DNA of 64,000 nt, from contig NZ_RKIE01000002.1 in the NCBI RefSeq assembly GCF_003751785.1, positions 124,001 to 188,000 of the forward strand, given 5' to 3'. Below the pieces are notes generated by a model. The model did no database searches and was not told the origin of the DNA. It was given only the letters and a program-made list of their open reading frames with translations. Position numbers and translations under genes: made by a program. The stretch is from Frigoribacterium sp. PhB160 (GTDB lineage: Bacteria > Actinomycetota > Actinomycetes > Actinomycetales > Microbacteriaceae). Below, piece by piece: positions 43,770-52,594 of the stretch (within the stretch, counting starts at the first letter, position 1; the number at the start of each line of letters is the position of its first letter).

Positions 43770-45011
43770 ATGGACCCCGCGACCACGACTGCCGCGCACG
43801 CCCTCGCGAGCGCCGCCGCCTCGAGCACCCCGACCGGAACCGCCGCGAGCACCCCGAGCGCGTCCGCCGCGTCGCCCGCCCTCGTCCCGCACCTCGTGCG
43901 GCTGACGCGCGAGCGGCTCCGGCAGGTGCTCGCCGACGCGCTCGCCCACGACGACCCGCTGACGAGCGCCCTCGCGCAGCTCGACTTCTCCGCGGCCGAG
44001 GCCTACGGCGCCGACCGTCCCGACTGGGCCGTCGGGCCCTTCGCCCCCGACCCGGCGCTGACCTTCACCCTCGACGGCCAGTGGGCCGACCCCGACGACG
44101 TCGGCTGGACCAGCTCGTCGCTCTACAACCCGTCGATGATCGAGCACGACGGCACCCTGCACCTCTTCTACCGGGCCTCGCCCCGCAAGGAGAGCCTCGG
44201 CAGCCGCATCGGCCACGCGACGCGCGACCTCTCCGACCCCGACGCCGCCTGGGTCGACGACCCGGCGAACCCCGTGGTGCGCCCGCTCGACGACCTCGAG
44301 CTGCTCGGCGTCGAGGACCCCAAGGTCTACCGCGCCGACGGTCGCTTCTGGCTCTTCTGGAACGGCATCTGGCCGATCACCGAGGAGGCGCGGGCCGCGT
44401 TCCCGAGCACCGGGTACCCCGTCGAGGCGGTCGGCTGCGACATGATGCTCGCCGTCAGCGACGACCTCGTGACGTGGGAGCGCCTCGGGCCGATCGCCCC
44501 GCCCGAGCAGACCCGGCTGTGGGCCAAGGGCGCCGTCGTGCCGCGCGACGAGCACGGCGAGGCCGTCCGGATCGGCGGCGAGTACCTCATGTTCGTCAGC
44601 GAGGGCTTCGACGGCGTGCTGCACGTCGGCCGGTCGGACGACATGCGTCGTTGGACCTTCGAGCCCACGCCGTACCTCGACCTGTCGAGCGTCGGCGGGC
44701 ACCTGCACGAGGTCGCCGCCGCGATCGTGACCGGCGACGGGCACCTCGTGCTCGACGTCTTCCACGACGACGCCGACGGCCGCTTCGCCGCCAGCCAGGC
44801 GCTCTACGACCTCGACCGCCCGACCGACCAGCTCGCCCTCACGCCCGGCGGGTCGCTCAGCTGGGGCGGGCTCGGCCGGGTGGACGGCCGCTGGACCTTC
44901 GCGCAGGGCTGGGACGCGCCTCCCGGGCACCGCGACCTCTACGTCTACCGCGAGGCACCCGACGCGACCGCACCCGACGCGACCGCACCCGCCGCCGTCC
45001 CCACGACCTGA
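43770..45011 (+). CDS. GH130-like glycosidase / mannoside phosphorylase
   Basis: A 413-residue five-bladed beta-propeller enzyme. YNPSMIEHDGTLHLFYRAS and the GVEDPKV motif (Glu182, Asp183) match GH130, whose Asp is the proton donor in phosphorolysis of beta-mannosides; GH43-like hydrolysis is the alternative. A Ser/Thr/Ala-rich tail of about 30 residues precedes the fold, without a signal peptide. The ATG at 43770 is preferred over a TTG three codons earlier. It is the first gene after the operator. Confidence 0.75.
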   Translation: MDPATTTAAHALASAAASSTPTGTAASTPSASAASPALVPHLVRLTRERLRQVLADALAHDDPLTSALAQLDFSAAEAYGADRPDWAVGPFAPDPALTFTLDGQWADPDDVGWTSSSLYNPSMIEHDGTLHLFYRASPRKESLGSRIGHATRDLSDPDAAWVDDPANPVVRPLDDLELLGVEDPKVYRADGRFWLFWNGIWPITEEARAAFPSTGYPVEAVGCDMMLAVSDDLVTWERLGPIAPPEQTRLWAKGAVVPRDEHGEAVRIGGEYLMFVSEGFDGVLHVGRSDDMRRWTFEPTPYLDLSSVGGHLHEVAAAIVTGDGHLVLDVFHDDADGRFAASQALYDLDRPTDQLALTPGGSLSWGGLGRVDGRWTFAQGWDAPPGHRDLYVYREAPDATAPDATAPAAVPTT

Positions 45012-45051
45012 CCCGCACCGCAGCGCACCACCCGAACCCAAGGAGAACATC

Positions 45052-46338
45052 GTGCAACGTCGCACAGCACTCATCGGAGCCACCGTCCTGCTCGCCGGCC
45101 TCGGCCTCACCGCCTGTTCCGGCGGAGGAGGCGGCGGCGGCGACGCCCTCACCGCGAAGGGCCCCATCACGATCTGGTACTCGAACAACGAGTCCGAGGT
45201 CGCCTGGGGCAAGGCCACGGTCGAGGCATGGAACGCCGACCACCCCGACGAGCAGGTCAAGGGCCAGGAGATCCCGGCCGGCAAGTCGAGCGAAGAGGTC
45301 ATCGGGGCCGCCATCACGGCCGGCAACGCGCCCTGCCTCGTCTACAACACGGCGCCGAGCGCGGTGGGCCAGTTCCAGAAGCAGGGCGGCCTCGTCGACC
45401 TGTCGAGCTTCAGCGACGGGGCGAAGTACATCGAGGACCGCAGCGGAGACCTCGCCGAGCAGTACCAGGACGCCGACGGCAAGTACTACCAGCTGCCCTG
45501 GAAGTCGAACCCCGTCATGATCTTCTACAACAAGGACCTCTTCACGAAGGCCGGCCTCGACGCCGAGTCGCCCGCCCTGTCGACCTACGACGACTTCCTC
45601 GCGACGAGCAAGACGCTCGTCGACGCAGGCGTCTCCGACTACGCGATCCACCCGGCCCCGACGAGCGAGTTCTTCCAGTCGCAGTTCGACTTCATGCCGC
45701 TCTACGCGGCCGAGACGGGCGGCACCGGCCTCGTCGAGGACGGCAAGGCCACCTTCGCCGACGGCGCCGGCGAGGACGTCGCGACCTTCTGGCGCGACCT
45801 CTACGACCAGGGCCTGGCCGGTCAGGAGCAGTACACCGGAGACAGCTTCGCCGACGGCGAGGCCGCCATGTCGATCGTCGGCCCGTGGGCCGTCAACGTC
45901 TACAAGGACGTGAACTGGGGCGCCGTGCCGGTGCCGACCAAGGACGGCACGAGCCCGGAGGACACCTACACGTTCAGCGACGCGAAGAACGTCGGCATGT
46001 ACACGGCCTGCGAGAACCAGGGCACCGCGTGGGACTTCCTGAAGTACTCGACCAGCGAGGACTCCGACCGGGCCCTGCTCGAGACGACCGGCCAGATGCC
46101 GATCCGCACCGACCTCGCCACGACCTACGCCGACTACTTCGACGCCAACCCGTCGTACGCGCTCTTCGGCGACCAGGCGGCCCGCACCATCGAGGTGCCG
46201 TCCGGCCCGAACACCGTGGCCGAGCTGCAGGCGTTCCGCGACGCGTGGTCGAGCAGCGTGATCTTCGGCAAGGGCGACGTCGACTCGTCGCTGAAGGACG
46301 CCGCGTCGAAGATCGACGAGCTCGCGGCCCAGGACTGA
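45052..46338 (+). CDS. Sugar ABC transporter binding lipoprotein (locus 3)
   Basis: A 428-residue family-1 solute-binding lipoprotein: MQRRTALIGATVLLAGLGL, lipobox LTAC, then a Gly-rich linker. The ligand is probably a beta-mannoside or manno-oligosaccharide, given the GH130 genes on both sides. The GTG at 45052 has AAGGAG 7 bases upstream. The next gene starts three bases after the stop. Confidence 0.92.
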   Translation: MQRRTALIGATVLLAGLGLTACSGGGGGGGDALTAKGPITIWYSNNESEVAWGKATVEAWNADHPDEQVKGQEIPAGKSSEEVIGAAITAGNAPCLVYNTAPSAVGQFQKQGGLVDLSSFSDGAKYIEDRSGDLAEQYQDADGKYYQLPWKSNPVMIFYNKDLFTKAGLDAESPALSTYDDFLATSKTLVDAGVSDYAIHPAPTSEFFQSQFDFMPLYAAETGGTGLVEDGKATFADGAGEDVATFWRDLYDQGLAGQEQYTGDSFADGEAAMSIVGPWAVNVYKDVNWGAVPVPTKDGTSPEDTYTFSDAKNVGMYTACENQGTAWDFLKYSTSEDSDRALLETTGQMPIRTDLATTYADYFDANPSYALFGDQAARTIEVPSGPNTVAELQAFRDAWSSSVIFGKGDVDSSLKDAASKIDELAAQD

Positions 46339-46341
46339 CCC

Positions 46342-47355
46342 GTGTCCACCCTCAGCGCGGGGCCTGCCACCCCGGCCGCCGGCGGGGGACCCGAAGAGGC
46401 GCACCGCGCCTCCTCGGGTCGCCCCCGCCCCGGCACGGCCGGCTCGCCCGGCCCCGGCCGTCAGCCCCGCGGACGCCGCGGCCTGCTCGGCAAGAACCCC
46501 CTCGGCCTGCTGTTCAGCGCGCCGTACCTCGTGTTCGTGCTCGCGGTCTTCGCGTACCCGCTCGTCTACGCGGTGTACATCGCCTTCCACGACTACTTCT
46601 TCACGGCGCCCGGCGCGGTCGTCGACCGGCCGTTCGTCGGCCTGGACAACTTCGTCACGGCGTTCACCGACCCGGCCGTGATCCGGTCGTTCGGCAACGT
46701 CGGCGTGTTCCTCGTGATCAACGTGCCGCTCACCGTCGTGCTGAGCATGGTGCTCGCGACGGCGCTCGACAAGGTCGCGCACTTCCGCGGGTTCCTCCGC
46801 GTGGCGTTCTACGTGCCCTACCTCACGGCGAGCGTCGCGGTCGTCGCCGTGTGGCTCTTCCTCTTCAACGGCAGCGGCCTCGTCAACCAGGTGCTCGGCC
46901 CGCTGGCGCCGACGCCGTCGTGGCTGATCAACTCGGCGTGGGCGATGCCCTCGATCGCGCTGTTCGTCACGTGGAAGCAGCTCGGCTTCTACATCCTGCT
47001 GTACCTCGCGGCGCTGCAGAACGTGCCGAAAGAGCTGTACGAGGCGGCGTCGAGCGACGGCGCCGGCCCGATCCGGTCGTTCTTCGCCGTGACCGTGCCG
47101 GGGGTTCGCCCGGCGACCGTGCTGGTGCTGCTCGTCTCGACCGTCACCGGCGCGAACCTCTTCACCGAGCCGTACCTGCTCACCGGCGGAGGGGGGCCGA
47201 ACGGCGCCTCCACGTCGCCGGTGCTGCTCATGTACCAGAAGGGCATCGAGCAGGGGAACCCCGACCAGGCCGCCGCCATCGGCGTCGTGCTCGTGATCCT
47301 CGTGCTGGTCATCGCCCTGCTGCAGAACCGGTTCGCCGGCGGGAAGGAGTCCTGA
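46342..47355 (+). CDS. Sugar ABC transporter permease, MalF type (locus 3)
   Basis: A 337-residue permease: a Gly/Pro/Arg-rich cytoplasmic tail of about 50 residues, six helices and the coupling loop YEAASSDGAGPIRSFF. The GTG at 46342 lies three bases after the receptor stop. It is paired with the following MalG-type gene; no ATPase is encoded nearby. Confidence 0.92.
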   Translation: MSTLSAGPATPAAGGGPEEAHRASSGRPRPGTAGSPGPGRQPRGRRGLLGKNPLGLLFSAPYLVFVLAVFAYPLVYAVYIAFHDYFFTAPGAVVDRPFVGLDNFVTAFTDPAVIRSFGNVGVFLVINVPLTVVLSMVLATALDKVAHFRGFLRVAFYVPYLTASVAVVAVWLFLFNGSGLVNQVLGPLAPTPSWLINSAWAMPSIALFVTWKQLGFYILLYLAALQNVPKELYEAASSDGAGPIRSFFAVTVPGVRPATVLVLLVSTVTGANLFTEPYLLTGGGGPNGASTSPVLLMYQKGIEQGNPDQAAAIGVVLVILVLVIALLQNRFAGGKES

Positions 47356-47356
47356 G

Positions 47357-48190
47357 ATGTCGAAGGCCCAGACCACGCTGCGAGGCGTCGTGCTCGCGAT
47401 CGGGGCGCTCGCGTTCCTGTTCCCCTTCTACTACATGGTCATCGGGTCGCTGCAGACGCGGCCCGACCCGACCGTGGCGGGCGCCTTCCCGCACCCGTCG
47501 AACATCACGGTCGAGAACTACGCCGCGATCGACAGCCGCATCGGGCTGCTGACCGGCCTCGCGAACTCGGGCATCTTCACCGTGGGCGTGCTCGCCTGCA
47601 CGCTCGTCTTCGGGGTGCTCGTCGGCTACGCGCTGGCCGTGCTGCAGTGGCGCGGCCGCGGGGTCACGTTCGCGCTGGCGCTGCTCGTGCAGGTCGTGCC
47701 GTTCCAGCTGCTGATCATCCCGCTGTACGTGCTCATCGCGCGCAACTACGGGCTGAGCGACAACTACCTCGGCATGATCCTGCCGTTCGCGATCAACTCG
47801 ACGGCGGTGATCGTCTTCCGGCAGTACTTCCTGCAGCTGCCCAAGGAGCTCTTCGAGGCGGCGCGCATCGACGGCACCGGCGAGTTCCGGCTGCTGTGGG
47901 ACATCGCCCTCCCGCTCGTCCGCCCCGCGCTCGTCACGGCCCTGCTGCTGACCTTCATCGGGCCGTGGAACGAGTTCCTCTGGCCGTTCCTCATCACGAA
48001 AGAGGCGTCGATGCAGCCGCTCGCCGTGTCGCTCGCCAACTACATCAGCAACGTGGCGGCGACCGCGGCGAACCCGTTCGGCGCGACCCTCGCGGGCGCC
48101 GTCGTGCTGGCCGCGCCGGTCGTGCTGCTGTTCATCGTGTTCCAGCGGTACTTCATCTCGACCGACGTCGGCTCGAGCGTGAAGGGCTGA
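47357..48190 (+). CDS. Sugar ABC transporter permease, MalG type (locus 3)
   Basis: A 277-residue permease with six helices and the coupling loop FEAARIDGTGEFRLLW. It starts one base after the preceding stop. It is followed by a 178-base spacer with two similar hairpins before the next GH130 gene. Confidence 0.92.
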   Translation: MSKAQTTLRGVVLAIGALAFLFPFYYMVIGSLQTRPDPTVAGAFPHPSNITVENYAAIDSRIGLLTGLANSGIFTVGVLACTLVFGVLVGYALAVLQWRGRGVTFALALLVQVVPFQLLIIPLYVLIARNYGLSDNYLGMILPFAINSTAVIVFRQYFLQLPKELFEAARIDGTGEFRLLWDIALPLVRPALVTALLLTFIGPWNEFLWPFLITKEASMQPLAVSLANYISNVAATAANPFGATLAGAVVLAAPVVLLFIVFQRYFISTDVGSSVKG

Positions 48191-48205
48191 GCCGCCCCCG
48201 GACCC

Positions 48206-48246
48206 GGGGAGGCGCGGGGTGCGCCCGTCGCGCACCGCGTCTCCCG
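48206..48246 (+). other. Intercistronic hairpin 1 (locus 3)
   Basis: GGGGAGGCGCGGGGTGCGC folds on GCGCACCGCGTCTCCC with one bulge and a G-U pair around a 5-base loop. It sits in the permease-GH130 spacer and is a likely processing, attenuation or partial termination signal. Confidence 0.5.
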
Positions 48247-48287
48247 AGGGCCCCCACCCGACCGGGTCGACGACGACCCCCTCCGCA

Positions 48288-48324
48288 GGAGGCGCGGTGC
48301 CTGCCCCCCTCGCACCGCGTCTCC
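48288..48324 (+). other. Intercistronic hairpin 2 (locus 3)
   Basis: GGAGGCGCGGTGC (48288-48300) pairs with GCACCGCGTCTCC (48312-48324), 13 bp with one G-U pair and an 11-base loop. Its arms are nearly the same as hairpin 1, as if the unit were duplicated. Confidence 0.55.
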
Positions 48325-48368
48325 GCCGCACCTGCCCCTGCTCCCGCACCCCTCCCGAGAGGCTCGCC

Positions 48369-49469
48369 ATGACCCACCTGACCGAGACGGACGAGGTCGC
48401 CGACGCGACCGACGCCCCCGGCTTCCCCTACCGCCTGACCCGCCTCGGCGTGGTCATGACGCCCGACCCCGACGAGCCGCTCGAGGCCGAGGGCGTGCTG
48501 AACCCCGGATCCGGCCGCGGCCCGGACGGCGAGCTCTACCTGCTGCCGCGGCTCGTCGCCGCCGGCAACGTCTCGCGGGTCGGCCTCGCCCGCGTCGTCG
48601 TCGACTACGGCGTGCCGGTCGGCGTCGAGCGGCAGGGCGTCGTGCTCGCCCCCGACCGCGGCTGGGAGCGCGGCGCCACGCACTCCGGCGTCGAGGACCC
48701 GCGCGTCACGTGGGTCGGCGAGCTCGGCCTGCACGTCATGACGTACGTCGCGTACGGCCCGCTCGGACCGCGGACGGCCGTCGCCGTGAGCGACGACCTC
48801 CGCGACTGGCGCCGGCTCGGCCCCGTCACGTTCGACTACGTCGACGAGCTCGACACCGACCTCGGCCTCTTCCACAACAAGGACACGACCTTCTTCCCGG
48901 AGGCCGTCACCGCTCCCGACGGCGTGCGGAGCTTCGCCGTGCTGCACCGGCCGATGTGGCACATCGGCGCCACGGTGCCGGGGGAGGGCAGCCCGCTGCC
49001 GGCCGGCGTGACCGACGGCCGCCACTCGATCTGGATCAGCTACGTGCCGGTCGCCGCGGTCGCCGCCGACCCGCGGGCCCTCGCCCGTTGGGGGCAGCAC
49101 CGCCCGGTCGCCGGGCCGGCCTTCCCGTTCGAGGAGCTCAAGATCGGCGGCGGCCCGCCCCCGCGCCGCGTGCCGGAGGGCTGGCTGCTGCTGCACCACG
49201 GTGTGACCGGCGTCATCGAGGACGCCTTCGCCCAGCAGCAGAACGTCAACTACGCGGCGGGCGGCATGATCCTCGACGCCGACGACCCGTCGCGCGTCGT
49301 CACCCGCTCGGCCGTGCCGCTGCTCGAGGCCGAGACCGACGACGAGCGCGACGGCATCGTGCCGAACGTCGTCTTCCCGACGGCGATCGAGGAGGTCGAC
49401 GGGGTGCCCTTCGTCTTCTACGGCATGGCCGACTCCAAGATCGGCGTCGCCCGGCTCGACCGCGCCTGA
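48369..49469 (+). CDS. GH130 family beta-mannoside phosphorylase or mannosidase
   Basis: A 366-residue GH130 protein. LNPGSGRGPDGELYLLPRL, the GVEDPRV motif (Glu109, Asp110), HNKDTTFFPE and HRPMWHIG are typical of the family. Members split beta-1,4- or beta-1,2-linked mannosides with phosphate, including the Man-GlcNAc core of N-glycans, to give mannose-1-phosphate; some are hydrolases. No signal peptide, so cytoplasmic. The ATG at 48369 follows GAGAGG by 7 bases; the open frame upstream covers the two hairpins. Confidence 0.85.
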   Translation: MTHLTETDEVADATDAPGFPYRLTRLGVVMTPDPDEPLEAEGVLNPGSGRGPDGELYLLPRLVAAGNVSRVGLARVVVDYGVPVGVERQGVVLAPDRGWERGATHSGVEDPRVTWVGELGLHVMTYVAYGPLGPRTAVAVSDDLRDWRRLGPVTFDYVDELDTDLGLFHNKDTTFFPEAVTAPDGVRSFAVLHRPMWHIGATVPGEGSPLPAGVTDGRHSIWISYVPVAAVAADPRALARWGQHRPVAGPAFPFEELKIGGGPPPRRVPEGWLLLHHGVTGVIEDAFAQQQNVNYAAGGMILDADDPSRVVTRSAVPLLEAETDDERDGIVPNVVFPTAIEEVDGVPFVFYGMADSKIGVARLDRA

Positions 49470-49549
49470 CCCGGTCCGTCCACGGCCTCGGCCGCCCGCA
49501 CGACCATCCCGCTCCACCCGACCGACGAGACAGAAGGAGGCGGTCGACG

Positions 49550-51625
49550 ATGACCGCACGCACCGCACGATGGGCCGGGCTCGCCCTGGCCGCCACGACC
49601 GCGATCGCGCTGGGGGTGACGGGAGCCCTGCCGGCGTCCGCCGCGCCTCCGTCGGCCCCGGCCCGGCCCGGGACGGCCGCGCCGGTCGCCGCCGCCGCGG
49701 CACCGCTGACCAACCTCGCGCACCTCGACTTCCTGCTCGACGAGACGACGCCCGCGGCCGAGGAGGGCCACACGTCGTACCGCCTCGACAGCGAGCCGAC
49801 GCTGACCCTGCCGTGGACCTACGCCGACGCCCGCGACGGCGGCACCTTCGCCCGCGTGGGCGGCGGGCCGCTCGACCCGGCCACCGGGTACTGGGGCCAG
49901 GGCGCCTACAACTCCGACGACGTCTCGCGCGCCGCAGTGGTCTACCTGCGCGACTGGCAGCAGACCGGGTCGCCGGAGAGCCGCACGAAGGCCTACGAGC
50001 TGCTGCGCTCGACGGCGTACTTCCAGACGACGACCGGGCCCGCCGCGGGCAACGTCGTGCTCTGGATGCAGCCCGACGGCACGTTCAACCGCAGCCCGGT
50101 GCCGGTGGAGCTGCCCGATCCGTCCGACAGCGGCAACAGCTACTGGCTGGCCCGCAGCATCTGGGCCTTCGGCGAGGGCTACGCGGCCTTCCGCGACGAC
50201 GACCCGGAGTTCGCGGCCTTCCTGCAGCAGCGCCTCCAGCTCGGGGTCACGGCGCTCCAGCGCGAGTCGCTCGCGAAGTACGGCCAGTACGAGGTCGCCG
50301 ACGGGGCGACGGTGCCCGCGTGGCTCGTCGTCGACGTCGACGGCGCCGACGCCTCGGCCGAGGCCGTGCTCGGGCTGACCTCGTACGTCGAGGCCGCCCC
50401 CGGCGACGCCGCCGCGCGCACCGCGGCGACCCAGCTCGCCGAGGGCATCGCCCGCATGTCGTCGGGCGACCCGCAGACCTGGCCCTACGGCGCCGTGCTG
50501 CCCTGGACGCACTCGCGCTCGATGTGGCACTCGTGGTCGTCGCAGATGCCGGTCGCCCTGGCACGCGCGTCGACGGTGCTCGGGCGGGCGGACCTCCTGA
50601 GGCCCGCCGTGACCGACACCACCTCGTTCACGACCACGCTGCTGACGGCCAGCGGACCCGACAACGCCTGGTACCCGACGCCGATCGACCAGACGCAGAT
50701 CGCCTACGGGGCCGACTCGCGACTCCAGTCCGCCCTCGCGGTGGCCGAGGCGTCGGGCGGGGCGGGCCTCCGCCAGGTGGCGGCGGTCGCCGGCAGCTGG
50801 TACTTCGGCACGAACCGCTCGGGGCGGGCCGTCTACGACCGCGCCACCGGCGTGACGTACGACGGGGTGCAGGCCGACGGCTCGGTGAACCGCAACTCGG
50901 GCGCCGAGAGCACCATCCACGGCCTGCTCTCGATGATCGCCCTCGACGGCGCCCCCGACGTGTCGGCGCTCGCGCAGGCGTCGACCACGGTCGCCTCGCG
51001 CGACGGGCTCACGACCGTCGAGGCCGAGGGCGCCACGGCGACCACGGGCACCGTCGTCACGCCCACCTCGGCGTGGACCGGCGAGGCGCAGTACAGCGGC
51101 GGCTCGGCGCTGACGCTGCAGCCCGGGCAGAGCGCCTCGATCACCGTGCCGGCGGGCTCCGGCCTCCGCCACGTGGAGCCCGTGCTGCTCGGCGCCGAAG
51201 GCCTCGCCTCGACCTCGACGTGGAAGGCCGGACGGCTGCCGCTCGGCACGCTGACGACGAAGGTCGGCGCTCAGGGGGTGACCGCCGCCTCCGGCGCGCT
51301 GCTGCCCCAGACCCTCTCGGTGCCGGTCGGGCCGGGCGCCACCGCCGTGACCGTCACGGCCCGCGGGTCGCAGCCGGTCACGATCGACGCGCTGATCGTC
51401 CGGCCGCTCGTGCAGCGCCTGGCGCTGACCGGGGCCGGCGGACGCTCGACCGAGCTCGTCTCGTCGACGTCCCGCCTGCCGCTGCCGACCACGGTCGGCG
51501 CCCGCGGGGTGCGCTCGACGGTCGCGAGCTACGACGCGAAGGGGCAGCTCGTCTCGCAGAAGACGGTGTCGGGCCGGTCGCTCGTGGCGGTGCGGGCCGG
51601 CGGGTTCGTGGTGGTCACCCGCTAG
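49550..51625 (+). CDS. Large secreted alpha/alpha-toroid protein with CBM-like C-terminus
   Basis: A 691-residue exported protein. A Sec signal (GLALAATTAIALGVTGALPA, cut after SAA near residue 33) leads to a helical region (about 55-470) with alternating helices and conserved Trp and Tyr (YWLARSIWAFGEGY, NRNSGAESTIHGLL), which resembles six-hairpin glycosidase folds. Then come a carbohydrate-binding-like beta region starting VEAEG (about 488-630) and a final beta-rich tail. I cannot place it in a GH family. Its position at the end of the mannoside operon suggests it cuts glycans outside the cell. The ATG at 49550 has AAGGAGG upstream. Copy 2 of the 60-bp palindrome follows. Confidence 0.75.
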   Translation: MTARTARWAGLALAATTAIALGVTGALPASAAPPSAPARPGTAAPVAAAAAPLTNLAHLDFLLDETTPAAEEGHTSYRLDSEPTLTLPWTYADARDGGTFARVGGGPLDPATGYWGQGAYNSDDVSRAAVVYLRDWQQTGSPESRTKAYELLRSTAYFQTTTGPAAGNVVLWMQPDGTFNRSPVPVELPDPSDSGNSYWLARSIWAFGEGYAAFRDDDPEFAAFLQQRLQLGVTALQRESLAKYGQYEVADGATVPAWLVVDVDGADASAEAVLGLTSYVEAAPGDAAARTAATQLAEGIARMSSGDPQTWPYGAVLPWTHSRSMWHSWSSQMPVALARASTVLGRADLLRPAVTDTTSFTTTLLTASGPDNAWYPTPIDQTQIAYGADSRLQSALAVAEASGGAGLRQVAAVAGSWYFGTNRSGRAVYDRATGVTYDGVQADGSVNRNSGAESTIHGLLSMIALDGAPDVSALAQASTTVASRDGLTTVEAEGATATTGTVVTPTSAWTGEAQYSGGSALTLQPGQSASITVPAGSGLRHVEPVLLGAEGLASTSTWKAGRLPLGTLTTKVGAQGVTAASGALLPQTLSVPVGPGATAVTVTARGSQPVTIDALIVRPLVQRLALTGAGGRSTELVSSTSRLPLPTTVGARGVRSTVASYDAKGQLVSQKTVSGRSLVAVRAGGFVVVTR

Positions 51626-51685
51626 GGCGCGCCGCTCAGCGCCCTCGCCGTCCCGGCCCGGCCCGCGCCCCGCCTCGTGCGCGAA

Positions 51686-51745
51686 GAACCCCGTTCCGTT
51701 CGAAGAACCACGTTGCTTCGTGGTTCATCGAACGGAACGGGGTTC
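51686..51745. repeat. 60-bp palindromic element, copy 2
   Basis: Outer arms GAACCCCGTTCCGTTC (51686-51701) and reverse complement (51730-51745), inner arms GAACCACG and CGTGGTTC. It lies between the convergent toroid-protein and reductase genes, where it could end transcription from both sides. Same length as copy 1 and about 90% identical; the differences are in the inner loop and the joint between arms. Confidence 0.85.
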
Positions 51746-51798
51746 CGTGCTGTGCAGGCCCCCGGAGGCGCGGCTCGCGTCCCCGGGGAGGGCCGGCC

Positions 51799-52476
51799 CT
51801 ACGCCTCGTCGGCGTGCGGCGCGGGCGCCTCGGTCGCCGTGGCGCGGGTCGCCTTCGCGAGGTTGGCGACGAGCTCCGACCGGGTCTGCGACACGACGTA
51901 GGCGGGCTGGTCGCGCTCGACGCGCCAGCTCTCGCTCAGCGGGCCGACGTTGACGGTGTCGAAGCCGAGCTCGTCGTAGAGGCGCTGGACGTACTCGGCG
52001 GCCTCCTCGAAGTCGCTCGACGTGGCGAGGGCGCGACGGCCCTCCTCGCCGGCGGGCTTGCCGTCGGTCGTGATGTCCTTCGCCATGATGTGGTTGAAGC
52101 CCTTGGCGACCTTGCTCTCGGGCAGGTGCCGCTGCAGCATGCCCGAGACGGTGTCGAGGCCGTTGTCGAGCGCCGCGATGTGGCCGTCGCGCTCGAAGTA
52201 GTAGTTGTTCGTGTCGACGACGATCTTGCCGGCGAGGGGCTCGACGGGCACCTGCTCGTAGTTCTTGAGCGGCACGGTGACGACGACGACCTCGCCGGCG
52301 CTCGCCGCCTCGTCCGCGGTCGCTGCACGGGCCTTGTCGCCGAGGTCGGCGACGAGGTCGCCGAGCGTCTCGGGTCCGCGCGAGTTGCTGATCACGACGT
52401 CGTGTCCCTGGGCGATGACCGCCCGGGCGACCTGGCTGCCGATGTTGCCTGCTCCGATGATGCCGAATGTAGTCAT
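51799..52476 (-). CDS. NAD(P)-binding reductase, F420-dependent NADP oxidoreductase-like
   Basis: A 225-residue protein with the N-terminal FGIIGAGNIGSQVARAV dinucleotide-binding loop, NSRGPETLGDL for the NADP phosphate, and VDTNNYYFERDG. It belongs to the COG2085 group with F420H2:NADP+ oxidoreductase, but could use another partner. The ATG at 52476 is preferred because the fold starts there and a TTGGCT box lies 6 bases before it; the longer open frame runs over the HAD promoter. Confidence 0.82.
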   Translation of the reverse strand: MTTFGIIGAGNIGSQVARAVIAQGHDVVISNSRGPETLGDLVADLGDKARAATADEAASAGEVVVVTVPLKNYEQVPVEPLAGKIVVDTNNYYFERDGHIAALDNGLDTVSGMLQRHLPESKVAKGFNHIMAKDITTDGKPAGEEGRRALATSSDFEEAAEYVQRLYDELGFDTVNVGPLSESWRVERDQPAYVVSQTRSELVANLAKATRATATEAPAPHADEA

Positions 52477-52594
52477 GCCGTCAGCCAACGCCCGTCGCCT
52501 GGGCCGGTGTTCCCGTTCCCAGCCAGCTCGGAGGCGCCGGTCAGGGTGACGACCGGGGCGACCGCTGCACGCCGTGCAGTAATTGACTGGTGCG

